Shown: piece by piece, positions 1 through 6,550 of the stretch
Layout of the letters: each line of letters begins with the position of its first letter
Position numbering within the stretch: position 1 is the first letter of the stretch
DNA from: Methanobacteriota archaeon
GTDB lineage: Archaea; Halobacteriota; Methanosarcinia; Methanosarcinales; Methanosarcinaceae
Reading direction: 5' to 3'
NCBI GenBank assembly: GCA_030837265.1
Contig: JAUPKV010000007.1
Location: 1 to 17,634 of the forward strand
Length of the DNA stretch: 17,634 nucleotides
Made by a program: the position numbers and the translations under genes
The notes under the pieces: model-generated
Seen by the model: only the letters and a program-made list of their open reading frames with translations
Told to the model about the DNA's origin: nothing
Databases searched by the model: none

Positions 1-295
1 GGTCAAGCAGAGATGGACTGGTTTTCGGGAGTTCCAGGAAGACTTCAGTAAGCAGCCTGAGCCTGTCCGATACATCTTTATTAGTAAGGGCTTCAGCTTC
101 TTTTACAGCTTCCATCTCGAGATATTCTCGGAGCTTGCGGTATTCTTCCATTTTCTGCCTGTGAATTTCCATCATCTCTGCAAGCTGCATACCGGAGTCA
201 AATTGGGCTGGAATCTTCTCCGTTATCCTGGAGAGAGCAGGCATTTCATTTCTCTGCACTTTGAAATAACGTCTCAGGTACTTTGGAGCAGCCAT
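1..295 (-). CDS. N-terminal part of an unrecognised helical protein (runs off the left edge)
   Basis: The minus strand is open from an ATG at 295-293 to the window edge, giving 98 residues that begin MAAPKYLRRYFKVQRNEM. The sequence is rich in Glu, Lys, Arg, Leu and Met. A charged stretch from about residue 38 to 75 (containing MMEIHRQKMEEYRKLREYLE) is probably a long helix or coiled coil. There is no signal peptide, membrane segment or cysteine motif in this part. A G-rich stretch lies about 10 bases upstream of the ATG and may be the ribosome binding site. I do not recognise the family; the diagnostic domain may lie beyond the edge. The plus-strand reading frame over the same bases has no such protein-like composition. 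The coding call is good, the function unknown. Confidence 0.7.
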   Translation of the reverse strand, partial: MAAPKYLRRYFKVQRNEMPALSRITEKIPAQFDSGMQLAEMMEIHRQKMEEYRKLREYLEMEAVKEAEALTNKDVSDRLRLLTEVFLELPKTSPSLLD

Positions 296-717
296 AACAA
301 AAAAATTACCCCGCATGAATTAAAAGTTTATTGTGATCTGAAAAACATGAAAAATACTTATTGGATTATAAATGGCTTCTACTAGAACCTAACTGTGTAA
401 TAAAATTTATATAAAATAGAAAACAATTTTCATGTGTAATTTTAATACTTTTTTAAAATAGGGGGGAACTTCTTGTGTTTGAATACCTTAAATGCTACCT
501 ATTTTGGAAAAATGAGAAGTGCAAAACACAAAACAATGAATTTTTATAATTATGGGAGTTGAGTTATGTGATTAATATTCGAAAAAAGATAAGACAAAGT
601 TTTACTGATTTTAATCCAAATAAATTGATAAATTATTATAATTTTATCGGTGGTATGAACCTCAAGTCTTACTCTGGTGAGAAAAGTATAGTATCGATGC
701 CTTTGAGAGGGGGTATA
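296..717. other. Intergenic region between divergent genes
   Basis: This AT-rich spacer of about 420 bases separates the minus-strand gene at the left edge from the plus-strand beta-helix gene. It holds a TATA-like element (406-417) and a loose 8-base inverted repeat, aaaatagg at 455-462 and cctatttt at 498-505. The reading frame of the beta-helix gene stays open upstream to a TTG at 559, but the 53 extra residues do not look like a protein N-terminus and would bury the signal peptide. I read it as a long untranslated leader. Confidence 0.6.
406..417 (+). promoter_or_regulatory. Candidate archaeal TATA box for the beta-helix/SGNH gene
   Basis: The stretch tttatataaaat fits the archaeal TATA-box consensus. 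Transcription would begin near 440 and leave a leader of roughly 280 bases before the ATG at 718. No BRE was clearly assignable, and AT-rich spacers yield chance matches, so this is tentative. Confidence 0.35.
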
Positions 718-2280
718 ATGAGATTCTTGCTTTGTTTGTTTTTGCTCGTGTGCCTGAGCGGAACTGCGTTAGCGGTTAATATTCCGGCAGGACACGTATC
801 CGGTTACAATTTGAATTCTGCGGGAACGACTTATGTTTTAACGGGAAATATTCTGGCAAACACAAACGCGTTTTCTATAACAGCAAATAATGTTGTATTA
901 GACGGCAAAGGATATAGTATCGATTGCGGGCTGACTGGTGCAGGAGTGGGGATAACTTGCAGCAACCACAGAAATGTCACTATAAAAAATGTGAGGGTTA
1001 TCCAGCACAATTCGAGCACTTCATCAGATGGGATCCGTGTTCAAAATTCAGCAAACATTTTAATCAGTAATTGTTCCGCATCAAGTATAGCCGGGTCCGG
1101 CATGTATATTACAGGGTCTGCTGCAACAATTGATAGATGTAAGACCTCATCTAATAAAGGTATACCATTGTACATAGTTGCAGGCAATTCACAGATAACG
1201 AGCTGTTCAGCCGTATCTAGTTCGAATACCGCAATATATATTGCAAATTCGAAAAATAACATTGTGTCAAATTGTATAGGACACTCGAATACAGGCAGTG
1301 GAATTGAATTCAGGAGTTCGAATAACAATAAAGTGTCTAATTGTGCCGGTTATTCGAACACGAGTCACGGTCTTGCTTTCACGTCATGCAGAAAAAATAA
1401 TGTCCGTGCTTCGTCCGGGTATTCAAAAGCAAATGACAGAGGCAGTGGTATCTTCCTGACAGGTTCCTCAAATAATATATTTACAAACTGTACGGGATCA
1501 TCTTATCTCTATGCGGGAATTTACCTTTATGGTGCTTCAACATACAATACTTTCATAAACTGCCTCGGGGAGTCTTATGGACGTCAAAGCCTTGATCAGG
1601 GTATATGGTTTAAATTTCCATCGGCTGCAAGCTCCGGAACCAATGTTTATACAAACTGTATCAGTCGATCCCCACTCGCGACAACGAGTAATGACCCCAA
1701 GAAGATAACTTTCCTTAATATAGGCGACTCAATTACTGCAGGCAGCGCGACTGGGCTGCCACATGGTGCATACGTATATTACGCAAATCTCACGCTTAGC
1801 AAAAGCGGTTATGTATTCTATAATGTTGGGCTTGGCGGAGAAACCAGCGAATCGGGTAGACTACGATTTTTGGATGAAATGGCACTTTTTAAGCCAAAAT
1901 ATGTAACTATCCTGTACGGTGCCAATGATTTGAGACATTCACGTCCTCAGCAATCCATTATCAATGACATTTTATGGATGGCATCACAGGCAAAGGCACA
2001 CGGAGCTACACCTATTATTCTATTGACACCCGCTAAAGGCAGCCTTAAGGAGATAATATATCTGGACCAGAACTTGTCCAAGCAAGCACTTGCAGCCGGA
2101 TACAAAGTTTTCAATGTTTATGATTTAATAGATACCGTACCCAACAACTCGAAGTACGATGGATTTAATTCCACCAATTATCTTCCTAAAGACGGGACAC
2201 ACCCGAATCAAGCCGCTAACAAATTAATAGGAGACACTTTTGCAAAATATATCGTAACATTGACCAGCAAAATGGGTTAA
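718..2280 (+). CDS. Exported right-handed beta-helix protein fused to a C-terminal SGNH/GDSL hydrolase
   Basis: The product has 520 residues if it starts at the ATG at 718. That start is preceded by a purine-rich GAGAGGGGG and followed at once by a signal peptide (MRFLLCLFLLVCLSGTALA). An ATG at 697 and a TTG at 559 are in frame but less likely. Residues about 25-320 are NosD-like beta-helix turns: VVLDGKG, then repeated xGIxxxxSxNNxxxxC rungs rich in Asn, Ser and Cys. From about 330 an SGNH hydrolase follows: GDS with the nucleophile Ser338, the block II glycine in GLGGE (371-375), GAND (401-404, oxyanion-hole Asn403), and DGTH (492-495) with Asp492 and His495. All four blocks are present, so it should be an active esterase or deacetylase outside the cell. 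The likely target is a cell-surface glycan, which is inference. It stands alone, with no operon partner. Confidence 0.85.
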   Translation: MRFLLCLFLLVCLSGTALAVNIPAGHVSGYNLNSAGTTYVLTGNILANTNAFSITANNVVLDGKGYSIDCGLTGAGVGITCSNHRNVTIKNVRVIQHNSSTSSDGIRVQNSANILISNCSASSIAGSGMYITGSAATIDRCKTSSNKGIPLYIVAGNSQITSCSAVSSSNTAIYIANSKNNIVSNCIGHSNTGSGIEFRSSNNNKVSNCAGYSNTSHGLAFTSCRKNNVRASSGYSKANDRGSGIFLTGSSNNIFTNCTGSSYLYAGIYLYGASTYNTFINCLGESYGRQSLDQGIWFKFPSAASSGTNVYTNCISRSPLATTSNDPKKITFLNIGDSITAGSATGLPHGAYVYYANLTLSKSGYVFYNVGLGGETSESGRLRFLDEMALFKPKYVTILYGANDLRHSRPQQSIINDILWMASQAKAHGATPIILLTPAKGSLKEIIYLDQNLSKQALAAGYKVFNVYDLIDTVPNNSKYDGFNSTNYLPKDGTHPNQAANKLIGDTFAKYIVTLTSKMG

Positions 2281-2308
2281 CAGTGGTCCTATTTTGCTGC
2301 TGACCAAC

Positions 2309-2379
2309 TATGTGAGAACATATTAGTGATAAGTAAAGTCTCTAGTGCTTTACTTTTAAATTTTTTGTGTTCTCATATA
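2309..2379 (+). terminator. Nested inverted repeat downstream of the beta-helix/SGNH gene
   Basis: The outer arms are 2309-2320 (tatgtgagaaca) and 2368-2379 (tgttctcatata), pairing 12 bases with one G-U. Inside them 2331-2338 (aagtaaag) pairs exactly with 2348-2355 (ctttactt) around a 9-base loop, and a T-rich stretch lies at 2354-2366. It starts 29 bases past the stop codon, so it may end or stabilise the upstream transcript. A small mobile-element remnant is an alternative. The structure is seen; its role is inferred. Confidence 0.45.
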
Positions 2380-2646
2380 CGCTCTCCTTTGAACATTCAT
2401 CTGTTCTAAAAAGCCAACCTGAAGTTATTTTATTTACCCTAATTCAATTACTGCAAGCTTGTTACCCATTTCCATAGAGTGGAGAGAGATGAAACGTTTT
2501 TCAGCCGACTATCCAAATACACATTCGTAAAATCTCATTCATGCAAGGAAAACAGAATGGAACACAAAACAGGTGTGAATAAAGTATGGTATAAAATCAC
2601 AATTGAAAGACGCTCGGATATAAAGCACTGAGCCTTACTGTTGAAT

Positions 2647-2659
2647 ATTTATATATATG
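2647..2659 (+). promoter_or_regulatory. Candidate TATA box for the PRYxPGSW repeat gene
   Basis: The stretch atttatatatatg matches the archaeal TATA consensus about 100 bases before the TTG start at 2758. Transcription from here would leave a leader of about 70 bases. Confidence 0.4.
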
Positions 2660-2757
2660 TTGAGAATAATTATCTACATAATAAGTATTTATTCAATGTT
2701 TTTATTTTCGTGAGAACAATTTAGCAATAAAGAATAAATGATAAAGAGGTTAGTGAC

Positions 2758-3321
2758 TTGGCAAAGAAAATTAAAACAAAAGTAGAAGCGGTCAAACCAG
2801 CCAAAAAAATTGAAATCGAGATCAAAAAAATTCCAAAGGAAAGTAAAGAGATTAACTCCAGACCTCGATATATTCCTGGCTTCTGGAAAGGCACAACGGA
2901 AACAAAAAACATCTCAAAGATTACCTACCAGCCTCGTTATTTACCAGGGTCTTGGAAACTAACTGAGGATACCCAAAAGAGAGAAAATAAACCTCGATAT
3001 GTTTTTGGTTCCTGGAAAGGGACAACAAAAATCAAAACTGCCTCACAAATCACTTATAAGCCACGCTATATTCCTGGATCATGGAACCCACGCTATATTT
3101 ATGGTTCATGGAAAGGGCATGCGGAAACAAAGAAACAGTTAAAAGTAAGTTATAAGCCTCGTTACATCCCTGGCTCCTGGGATCCTTATAAAAGTTCATC
3201 AAGAGTAGATAAACCGCGTTATGTCCCTGGTTCCTGGAAGGGAATAAAAGTAACAAAATTAACGCAAAGGAGTACCCATCAGCCTCGCTATATCCCTGGT
3301 TCCTGGAGAGGAATAAGGTAA
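2758..3321 (+). CDS. Basic tandem-repeat protein with eight PRYxPGSW motifs
   Basis: The product has 187 residues. The start is a TTG with AGAGGT seven bases upstream; no in-frame ATG competes. Residues 1-35 are a Lys-rich leader without a signal peptide. Eight octapeptides of the form PRY(I/L/V)xG(S/F)W begin at residues 36, 59, 79, 102, 111, 134, 153 and 176. They alternate: at 36, 79, 111 and 153 the motif is followed by KG, and the partner starts exactly 23 residues later; the linker to the next pair is variable (20, 9 and 19 residues). It is thus four copies of a two-motif unit, the last cut short. All eight tryptophans lie in the motifs and there is no cysteine. I count 45 Lys+Arg against 12 Asp+Glu. 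I recognise no family. Nucleic acid or surface binding through the basic linkers is a guess. It stands alone between long spacers. Confidence 0.8.
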   Translation: MAKKIKTKVEAVKPAKKIEIEIKKIPKESKEINSRPRYIPGFWKGTTETKNISKITYQPRYLPGSWKLTEDTQKRENKPRYVFGSWKGTTKIKTASQITYKPRYIPGSWNPRYIYGSWKGHAETKKQLKVSYKPRYIPGSWDPYKSSSRVDKPRYVPGSWKGIKVTKLTQRSTHQPRYIPGSWRGIR

Positions 3322-3941
3322 ATTACGAACTTAAATCACTCAAATAAAATCGAAAAAGATAGGAAAAAATTAAAAGTCTGTATTTCAATTTTCAAAAGTT
3401 GGTCTGGGGATAACCTGCTTTTGATTGCGGCACAAAATTTTATTTTCACAAACGAAGTATAGTGCTTGCTTTGTGCTTGCTTTATTGGTTTTCAAGGACC
3501 AACTACCTTTAATTTTAACAAATATTTTTATACTTATTTTATCACATATTTAAACTCTGAACCTGTTCTGTATAAAGATTTCTTCAAAACACTTTTAAAC
3601 TGTTTTTTGGAGATGTGTTAAACTTATTCCTAAGAGTAAAATGTTTTTAAATTTGCACTACTAGAAGTGTTTTATTATTTTTACACTAAAAAACTTAATT
3701 TTTTAATATAGTTAACTCAAGATAATGAAGTGTAATTACTCAAATTAAAGACTCATTTAGTCCTTTTTATGGTTTTAAAAGCAAATTTTAAGAAATTATA
3801 GGAGTAAACTAACCATTATACTATCAAAATAATTTTAGCTCATTGAGATAAATATTTATAGTAAGTATAACGTATTATTAATTGTGGTTAAATTAAAAAA
3901 CAGAAACAGAAAAGAAATTCAAGACAGGAAAATAAAAGACA
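3322..3941. other. Long AT-rich intergenic region
   Basis: This spacer of 620 bases holds no supportable ORF or RNA gene. Visible structure is limited to an 11-base tandem duplication (3462-3483), an 8-base inverted repeat agttggtc at 3397-3404 with gaccaact at 3497-3504, and a TATA-like element near 3850 that could serve the DUF1699 gene at 3942. Confidence 0.6.
3462..3483. repeat. Perfect tandem duplication of an 11-base unit
   Basis: The unit gtgcttgcttt occurs twice in direct succession. It lies between the arms of the agttggtc/gaccaact inverted repeat. Confidence 0.8.
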
Positions 3942-4355
3942 ATGAAAATTCGAGTAGTTAGTTCCAGAGAAGAAATCTGTAAATTGAACCCAAATGAAAA
4001 AGCAGTGCACATTGCCTTCAGACCTTCTAATGAAGACATATTTGGATTGATTGAGACCTGTCCGAAAGTAGAGGTAATTCAGTTACCTCAGTCTTATATG
4101 CGCACAGTCTCAAAGTCCGTTCAAATGTTTCTCGATATGCAGAGAATCAAACTCATCGAAGGAGATGTCTGGGGGCACCGGAAAGATCTGAATGAATATT
4201 ATAGTATACCTTCTTCAGTGATTGAAAAAATAAAGGAGATGAAAACAGAAGGAAAATCTGCTGAGGACATTGAGGCAAGAGTCTCAAAGGAAAACAAACT
4301 TAATCGTGAAATGGTCGCATATATTATGACTATGACCAAAGAAGTTACTGCCTAA
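3942..4355 (+). CDS. DUF1699 family protein, copy 1
   Basis: This 137-residue soluble protein starts MKIRVVSSREEI. It shares a strongly kept core with the two other copies in the window: LNPNE near residue 15, FRPSN at 26-30, ETCPK at 38-42, a QLPxSYxRTVS stretch near 47-57, and EGDVWGHRKDLNEYY at 73-87. The C-terminal 45 residues are helical, with a possible helix-turn-helix (IEKIKEMKTEGKSAEDIEAR, then KLNREMVAYIM). As far as I know the family is uncharacterised and mostly found in Methanosarcinales; the DUF number comes from memory of the family. A regulatory or DNA-binding role is inferred only from the C-terminal pattern. The Shine-Dalgarno is weak. The gene is alone, followed at once by tandem-repeat DNA. 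Confidence 0.85.
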   Translation: MKIRVVSSREEICKLNPNEKAVHIAFRPSNEDIFGLIETCPKVEVIQLPQSYMRTVSKSVQMFLDMQRIKLIEGDVWGHRKDLNEYYSIPSSVIEKIKEMKTEGKSAEDIEARVSKENKLNREMVAYIMTMTKEVTA

Positions 4356-4368
4356 ACTGAGGCGCAGC

Positions 4369-4408
4369 GGTATAATATAATGCTGCAAGGTATAACATAA
4401 TGCTGCAA
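4369..4408. repeat. Tandem repeat, 20-base unit, two copies
   Basis: The unit ggtataatataatgctgcaa is followed directly by a second copy with one mismatch (ggtataacataatgctgcaa). It begins 13 bases after the stop codon of the DUF1699 gene. Confidence 0.85.
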
Positions 4409-4436
4409 ACTACTGTGGAGACTCGGAGAACTGGTT

Positions 4437-4545
4437 GTACGAAATATAGGTACGAAATATAGGTACGAAATATAGGTTTGGTACGAAATATAGGTTTAAA
4501 GGTGTGTAGGAAAATATAGGTTTAAAGGTGTGCAAGAAAATATAG
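4437..4545. repeat. Compound tandem array with 13- and 26-base units
   Basis: Three contiguous perfect copies of gtacgaaatatag (4437-4475) are followed by a 5-base spacer and a fourth copy (4481-4493). Next come two 26-base units (4494-4519 and 4520-4545) that start gtttaaaggtgtg, differ at two positions and end in the same aaatatag. Degenerate versions (gagaaat, ggtacgaaaggtag) continue to about 4610, suggesting growth by slippage and decay of older units. Confidence 0.85.
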
Positions 4546-4731
4546 GTTGTATGAGAAATAAGTACTAGGGGTGGTACGAAAGGTAGTACGAGAACCAAAA
4601 GGTTTTAAGAGAACCAAACCAGAACCGAACCAAATCTATCGTATAATCTGATCTCCAAAATTATTAACAGGGGTTAGAAAATAACATTTTGGGTGTGGGA
4701 GACCTTTTATTATATTTCATGGCAGTTTATA

Positions 4732-4745
4732 AAAAGGATCCTTTT
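4732..4745. repeat. 14-base perfect palindrome
   Basis: The sequence aaaaggatcctttt is its own reverse complement and is followed by a T-rich run. It could be a protein site or a weak hairpin, or chance. Confidence 0.4.
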
Positions 4746-4799
4746 CTTTTTTATGGATCAAATAATTTTTCCGGTGAAATCACTATCATTTTCAGCTTT

Positions 4800-4884
4800 T
4801 TTAAGTATTTGTCTTCTTTAAGTATTTGTCTTCTTTAAGTATTTGTCTTCTTTAAGTATTTGTCTTCTTTAAGTATTTGTCTTC
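4800..4884. repeat. Perfect tandem array, 17-base unit, five copies
   Basis: Five identical copies of tttaagtatttgtcttc fill exactly 85 bases with no mismatch. The identity implies recent expansion or homogenisation. It lies about 170 bases before the glycosylase start, inside its probable 5' region. Confidence 0.95.
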
Positions 4885-5056
4885 TAATTCTTTCATTCTT
4901 ACCTTTATTCCTTCATCCTTATCTGTTATTTATTTAAGTAACTGTGCCCTAATAATAATACAGATTTTTTACAATAATAATACAGATTCTTACAATTCTT
5001 ACTTATGTTTGGCACCTTTTAAAGAAAGTAAGGAGAAATATGAGGAGGAGAAATTA

Positions 5057-5956
5057 ATGAGAGTTCATAGTCTTCAGGGGAAGCTTTTCCCAAAAGCACC
5101 TTTTGATTTTTCAAAATCTCTGGATTTTGTGAGTATGTTTGCCCCTTCCGAAGGTGAACAAACCGTCTCCAGTCTTTCAATTACTAAAGCAATTTACCTT
5201 GAGAATCAGACCCTGGCCTTTAGTCTCAAAAATGAAGGTACTGTTTTAGAACCGGTTTTAACTTACACTCTTTATTCACCCGAAGAAATAGATGAGGAAA
5301 TAAAGTATGTACTTCTGGATAGAATAAGATTCTATTTGAGTCTGGATGATGACCTGAAACCTTTTTATGACATGGGAAGCAAAGATCTGAAATTTGCCCC
5401 CCTGCTGGAAGATCTTTATGGCCTCCATCAAGTGAAGTTTTTAACTCCATTTGAAGCAGCAGCCTGGGCTGTGTTAAGCCAGAGAATATCCATGAAAGTA
5501 GCCAATAAGATAAAGAATAAGCTTACAGATACGATAGGCAATATTATTCGGATTGAGGGGGTTGATTATAGATCTTTTCCCTCAGCCCGGCAAATAAAAA
5601 ATCTGGGTGTAGAAAATCTGATTTCTATCGTAAAAAATGAACGAAAATCAGAATATTTGATCGCAGTTGCCGAAGCTTTTGACAGAGCAGATGAAAATTT
5701 TCTGAGGCATGGCAAGATAGGAGAAGTAAAAGAGTGGCTTATGAATATAAGAGGCATTGGAGAGTGGTCTGCTCATTTGGAGCTCATAAGGGGCCTTGGA
5801 AGAATGGAAGAACTTCCGGAACATGATCAAACGCTTGTCAATTGCTTTAAAAAGTTTTACGGTCGTGAAGCAACTGAAGAGCAATTGAAAATAGTTGCTG
5901 ATGGTTATGGAAATTATAAAGGTTACTGGGTTTATTACCTCAGGACTGTATGCTGA
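5057..5956 (+). CDS. AlkA-like DNA-3-methyladenine glycosylase II (HhH-GPD superfamily)
   Basis: The 299-residue product would remove alkylated bases from DNA in base excision repair. The start is the ATG at 5057, with a strong AGGAGGAG six bases upstream; the frame is open further 5' but that part overlaps tandem repeats. Residues 1-110 fit the AlkA N-terminal beta domain. From about 127 the HhH-GPD domain follows: FLTPFEAAAWAVLSQRIS, then the helix-hairpin-helix IRGIGEWSAHLELIRGLG (231-248), and the catalytic Asp257 in LPEHD. There is no C-terminal four-cysteine [4Fe-4S] loop, which separates it from endonuclease III and MutY. Length is close to E. coli AlkA (282 residues). It lacks close partners. 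Substrate range cannot be read from the sequence. Confidence 0.87.
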   Translation: MRVHSLQGKLFPKAPFDFSKSLDFVSMFAPSEGEQTVSSLSITKAIYLENQTLAFSLKNEGTVLEPVLTYTLYSPEEIDEEIKYVLLDRIRFYLSLDDDLKPFYDMGSKDLKFAPLLEDLYGLHQVKFLTPFEAAAWAVLSQRISMKVANKIKNKLTDTIGNIIRIEGVDYRSFPSARQIKNLGVENLISIVKNERKSEYLIAVAEAFDRADENFLRHGKIGEVKEWLMNIRGIGEWSAHLELIRGLGRMEELPEHDQTLVNCFKKFYGREATEEQLKIVADGYGNYKGYWVYYLRTVC

Positions 5957-6028
5957 AAACATCTAACCCTGAAATGAGCGTATATTTGCAGAGATTTTTT
6001 TCATTAAATGAATATATAAACTGAGAAT

Positions 6029-6060
6029 TTTATAAATAGAAAATATATAATTATATATAA
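6029..6060 (+). promoter_or_regulatory. TATA-rich promoter region of the YdjM-like gene
   Basis: Two TATA-like runs, tttataaata at 6029-6038 and atatataattatatataa at 6043-6060, lie just before the ATG at 6082. No Shine-Dalgarno precedes the ATG, so the transcript may be leaderless or nearly so if the second run is used. Confidence 0.45.
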
Positions 6061-6081
6061 GTTAAAAGCCTTTTATTTTCG

Positions 6082-6513
6082 ATGTTGCTTTTCGGACATG
6101 TAGGCGTTACTCTGGGAATATTTTATGTACTTTCATTTTTCATACCACAATTGGGGACTATTATAGACCCGACATACCTGGTTATCGGGTCTCTCCTCCC
6201 GGACTTAATTGACAAGCCTCTGGGCACCGTCATCTTTCCTTCTGCCATAGCAAATGGAAGGATGATAGCGCATACATTGTTATTCTCTGTTACCCTTTCC
6301 CTGTTAGGGATATACTTATACGTAAAAATCGGGGATATCAGGGTTTTTACCCTTGCTGCAGGCTCCATATCCCACCTTGTGGAGGATAAGATGTGGAAAG
6401 CTCCTAGGACTCTATTTTGGCCTCTAATAGGCTGGCGTTTCCGCAAAAGTCCGCGTCATACCGGGCTAAAATACTTATTCAGGCTTTTTAAAAGCTCATT
6501 CAGACATTTGTAA
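6082..6513 (+). CDS. Small YdjM-like membrane-bound metal-dependent hydrolase (DUF457-type)
   Basis: The 143-residue product has several hydrophobic segments (about 7-25, 31-40, 62-82 and 87-97). It carries the spaced His/Asp pattern of the YdjM/DUF457 group: H6 in FGHVGVTLG, PDLID (D41, D44), the histidine in MIAHT (H64), and SHLVED (H98, D102). These are probably metal ligands at the membrane face. Residues 117-143 are basic and cytosolic-looking. The biochemical role of the family is poorly known. The start lacks a Shine-Dalgarno. The interrupted metallo-beta-lactamase frame follows 37 bases later and could be cotranscribed. Confidence 0.7.
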   Translation: MLLFGHVGVTLGIFYVLSFFIPQLGTIIDPTYLVIGSLLPDLIDKPLGTVIFPSAIANGRMIAHTLLFSVTLSLLGIYLYVKIGDIRVFTLAAGSISHLVEDKMWKAPRTLFWPLIGWRFRKSPRHTGLKYLFRLFKSSFRHL

Positions 6514-6550
6514 AAAAGGAAATCATTCTATTGAAGTTTTATTATGTGAA

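Larger units (their letters stand above)
2281..2757. other. Intergenic region with a nested hairpin and a TATA element
   Basis: About 480 bases of AT-rich sequence. It contains the nested inverted repeat at 2309-2379 and a TATA element near 2650. No tRNA fold or convincing ORF was seen; a 13-codon ATG frame at 2489-2530 was rejected. Confidence 0.6.
4356..5056. other. Repeat-rich intergenic region
   Basis: About 700 bases with three unrelated tandem arrays (4369-4408, 4437-4545, 4800-4884), a 14-base palindrome (4732-4745) and no supportable gene. The frame of the downstream glycosylase is open upstream to 4877, but that extension begins inside the 17-base array, so it is not coding. Confidence 0.65.

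Noticed and set aside
161..385. Plus-strand frame of 74 codons at the left edge
   Set aside because: It lies mostly opposite the better minus-strand frame (1-295) and then runs into AT-rich spacer; its composition is not protein-like.
559..717. 53-codon N-terminal extension of the beta-helix protein from a TTG
   Set aside because: It would place the signal peptide at residue 54 and has spacer-like composition; ATG 718 has a purine-rich site and leads directly into the signal peptide.
2489..2530. 13-codon ATG frame (MKRFSADYPNTHS) with ggagag just upstream
   Set aside because: It is too short to support, and the ribosome-site spacing is only about four bases.
3397..3504. Inverted repeat agttggtc/gaccaact as ends of an insertion element
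   Set aside because: Only 8 bases match, there is no target duplication, and nothing resembling a transposase lies between the arms.
4437..4545. CRISPR-like array
   Set aside because: The units are contiguous or nearly so, with no unique spacers of constant length, and no cas gene is present.
4877..5056. 60-codon N-terminal extension of the glycosylase
   Set aside because: It starts inside the 17-base tandem array and has no ribosome site, whereas ATG 5057 has AGGAGGAG.
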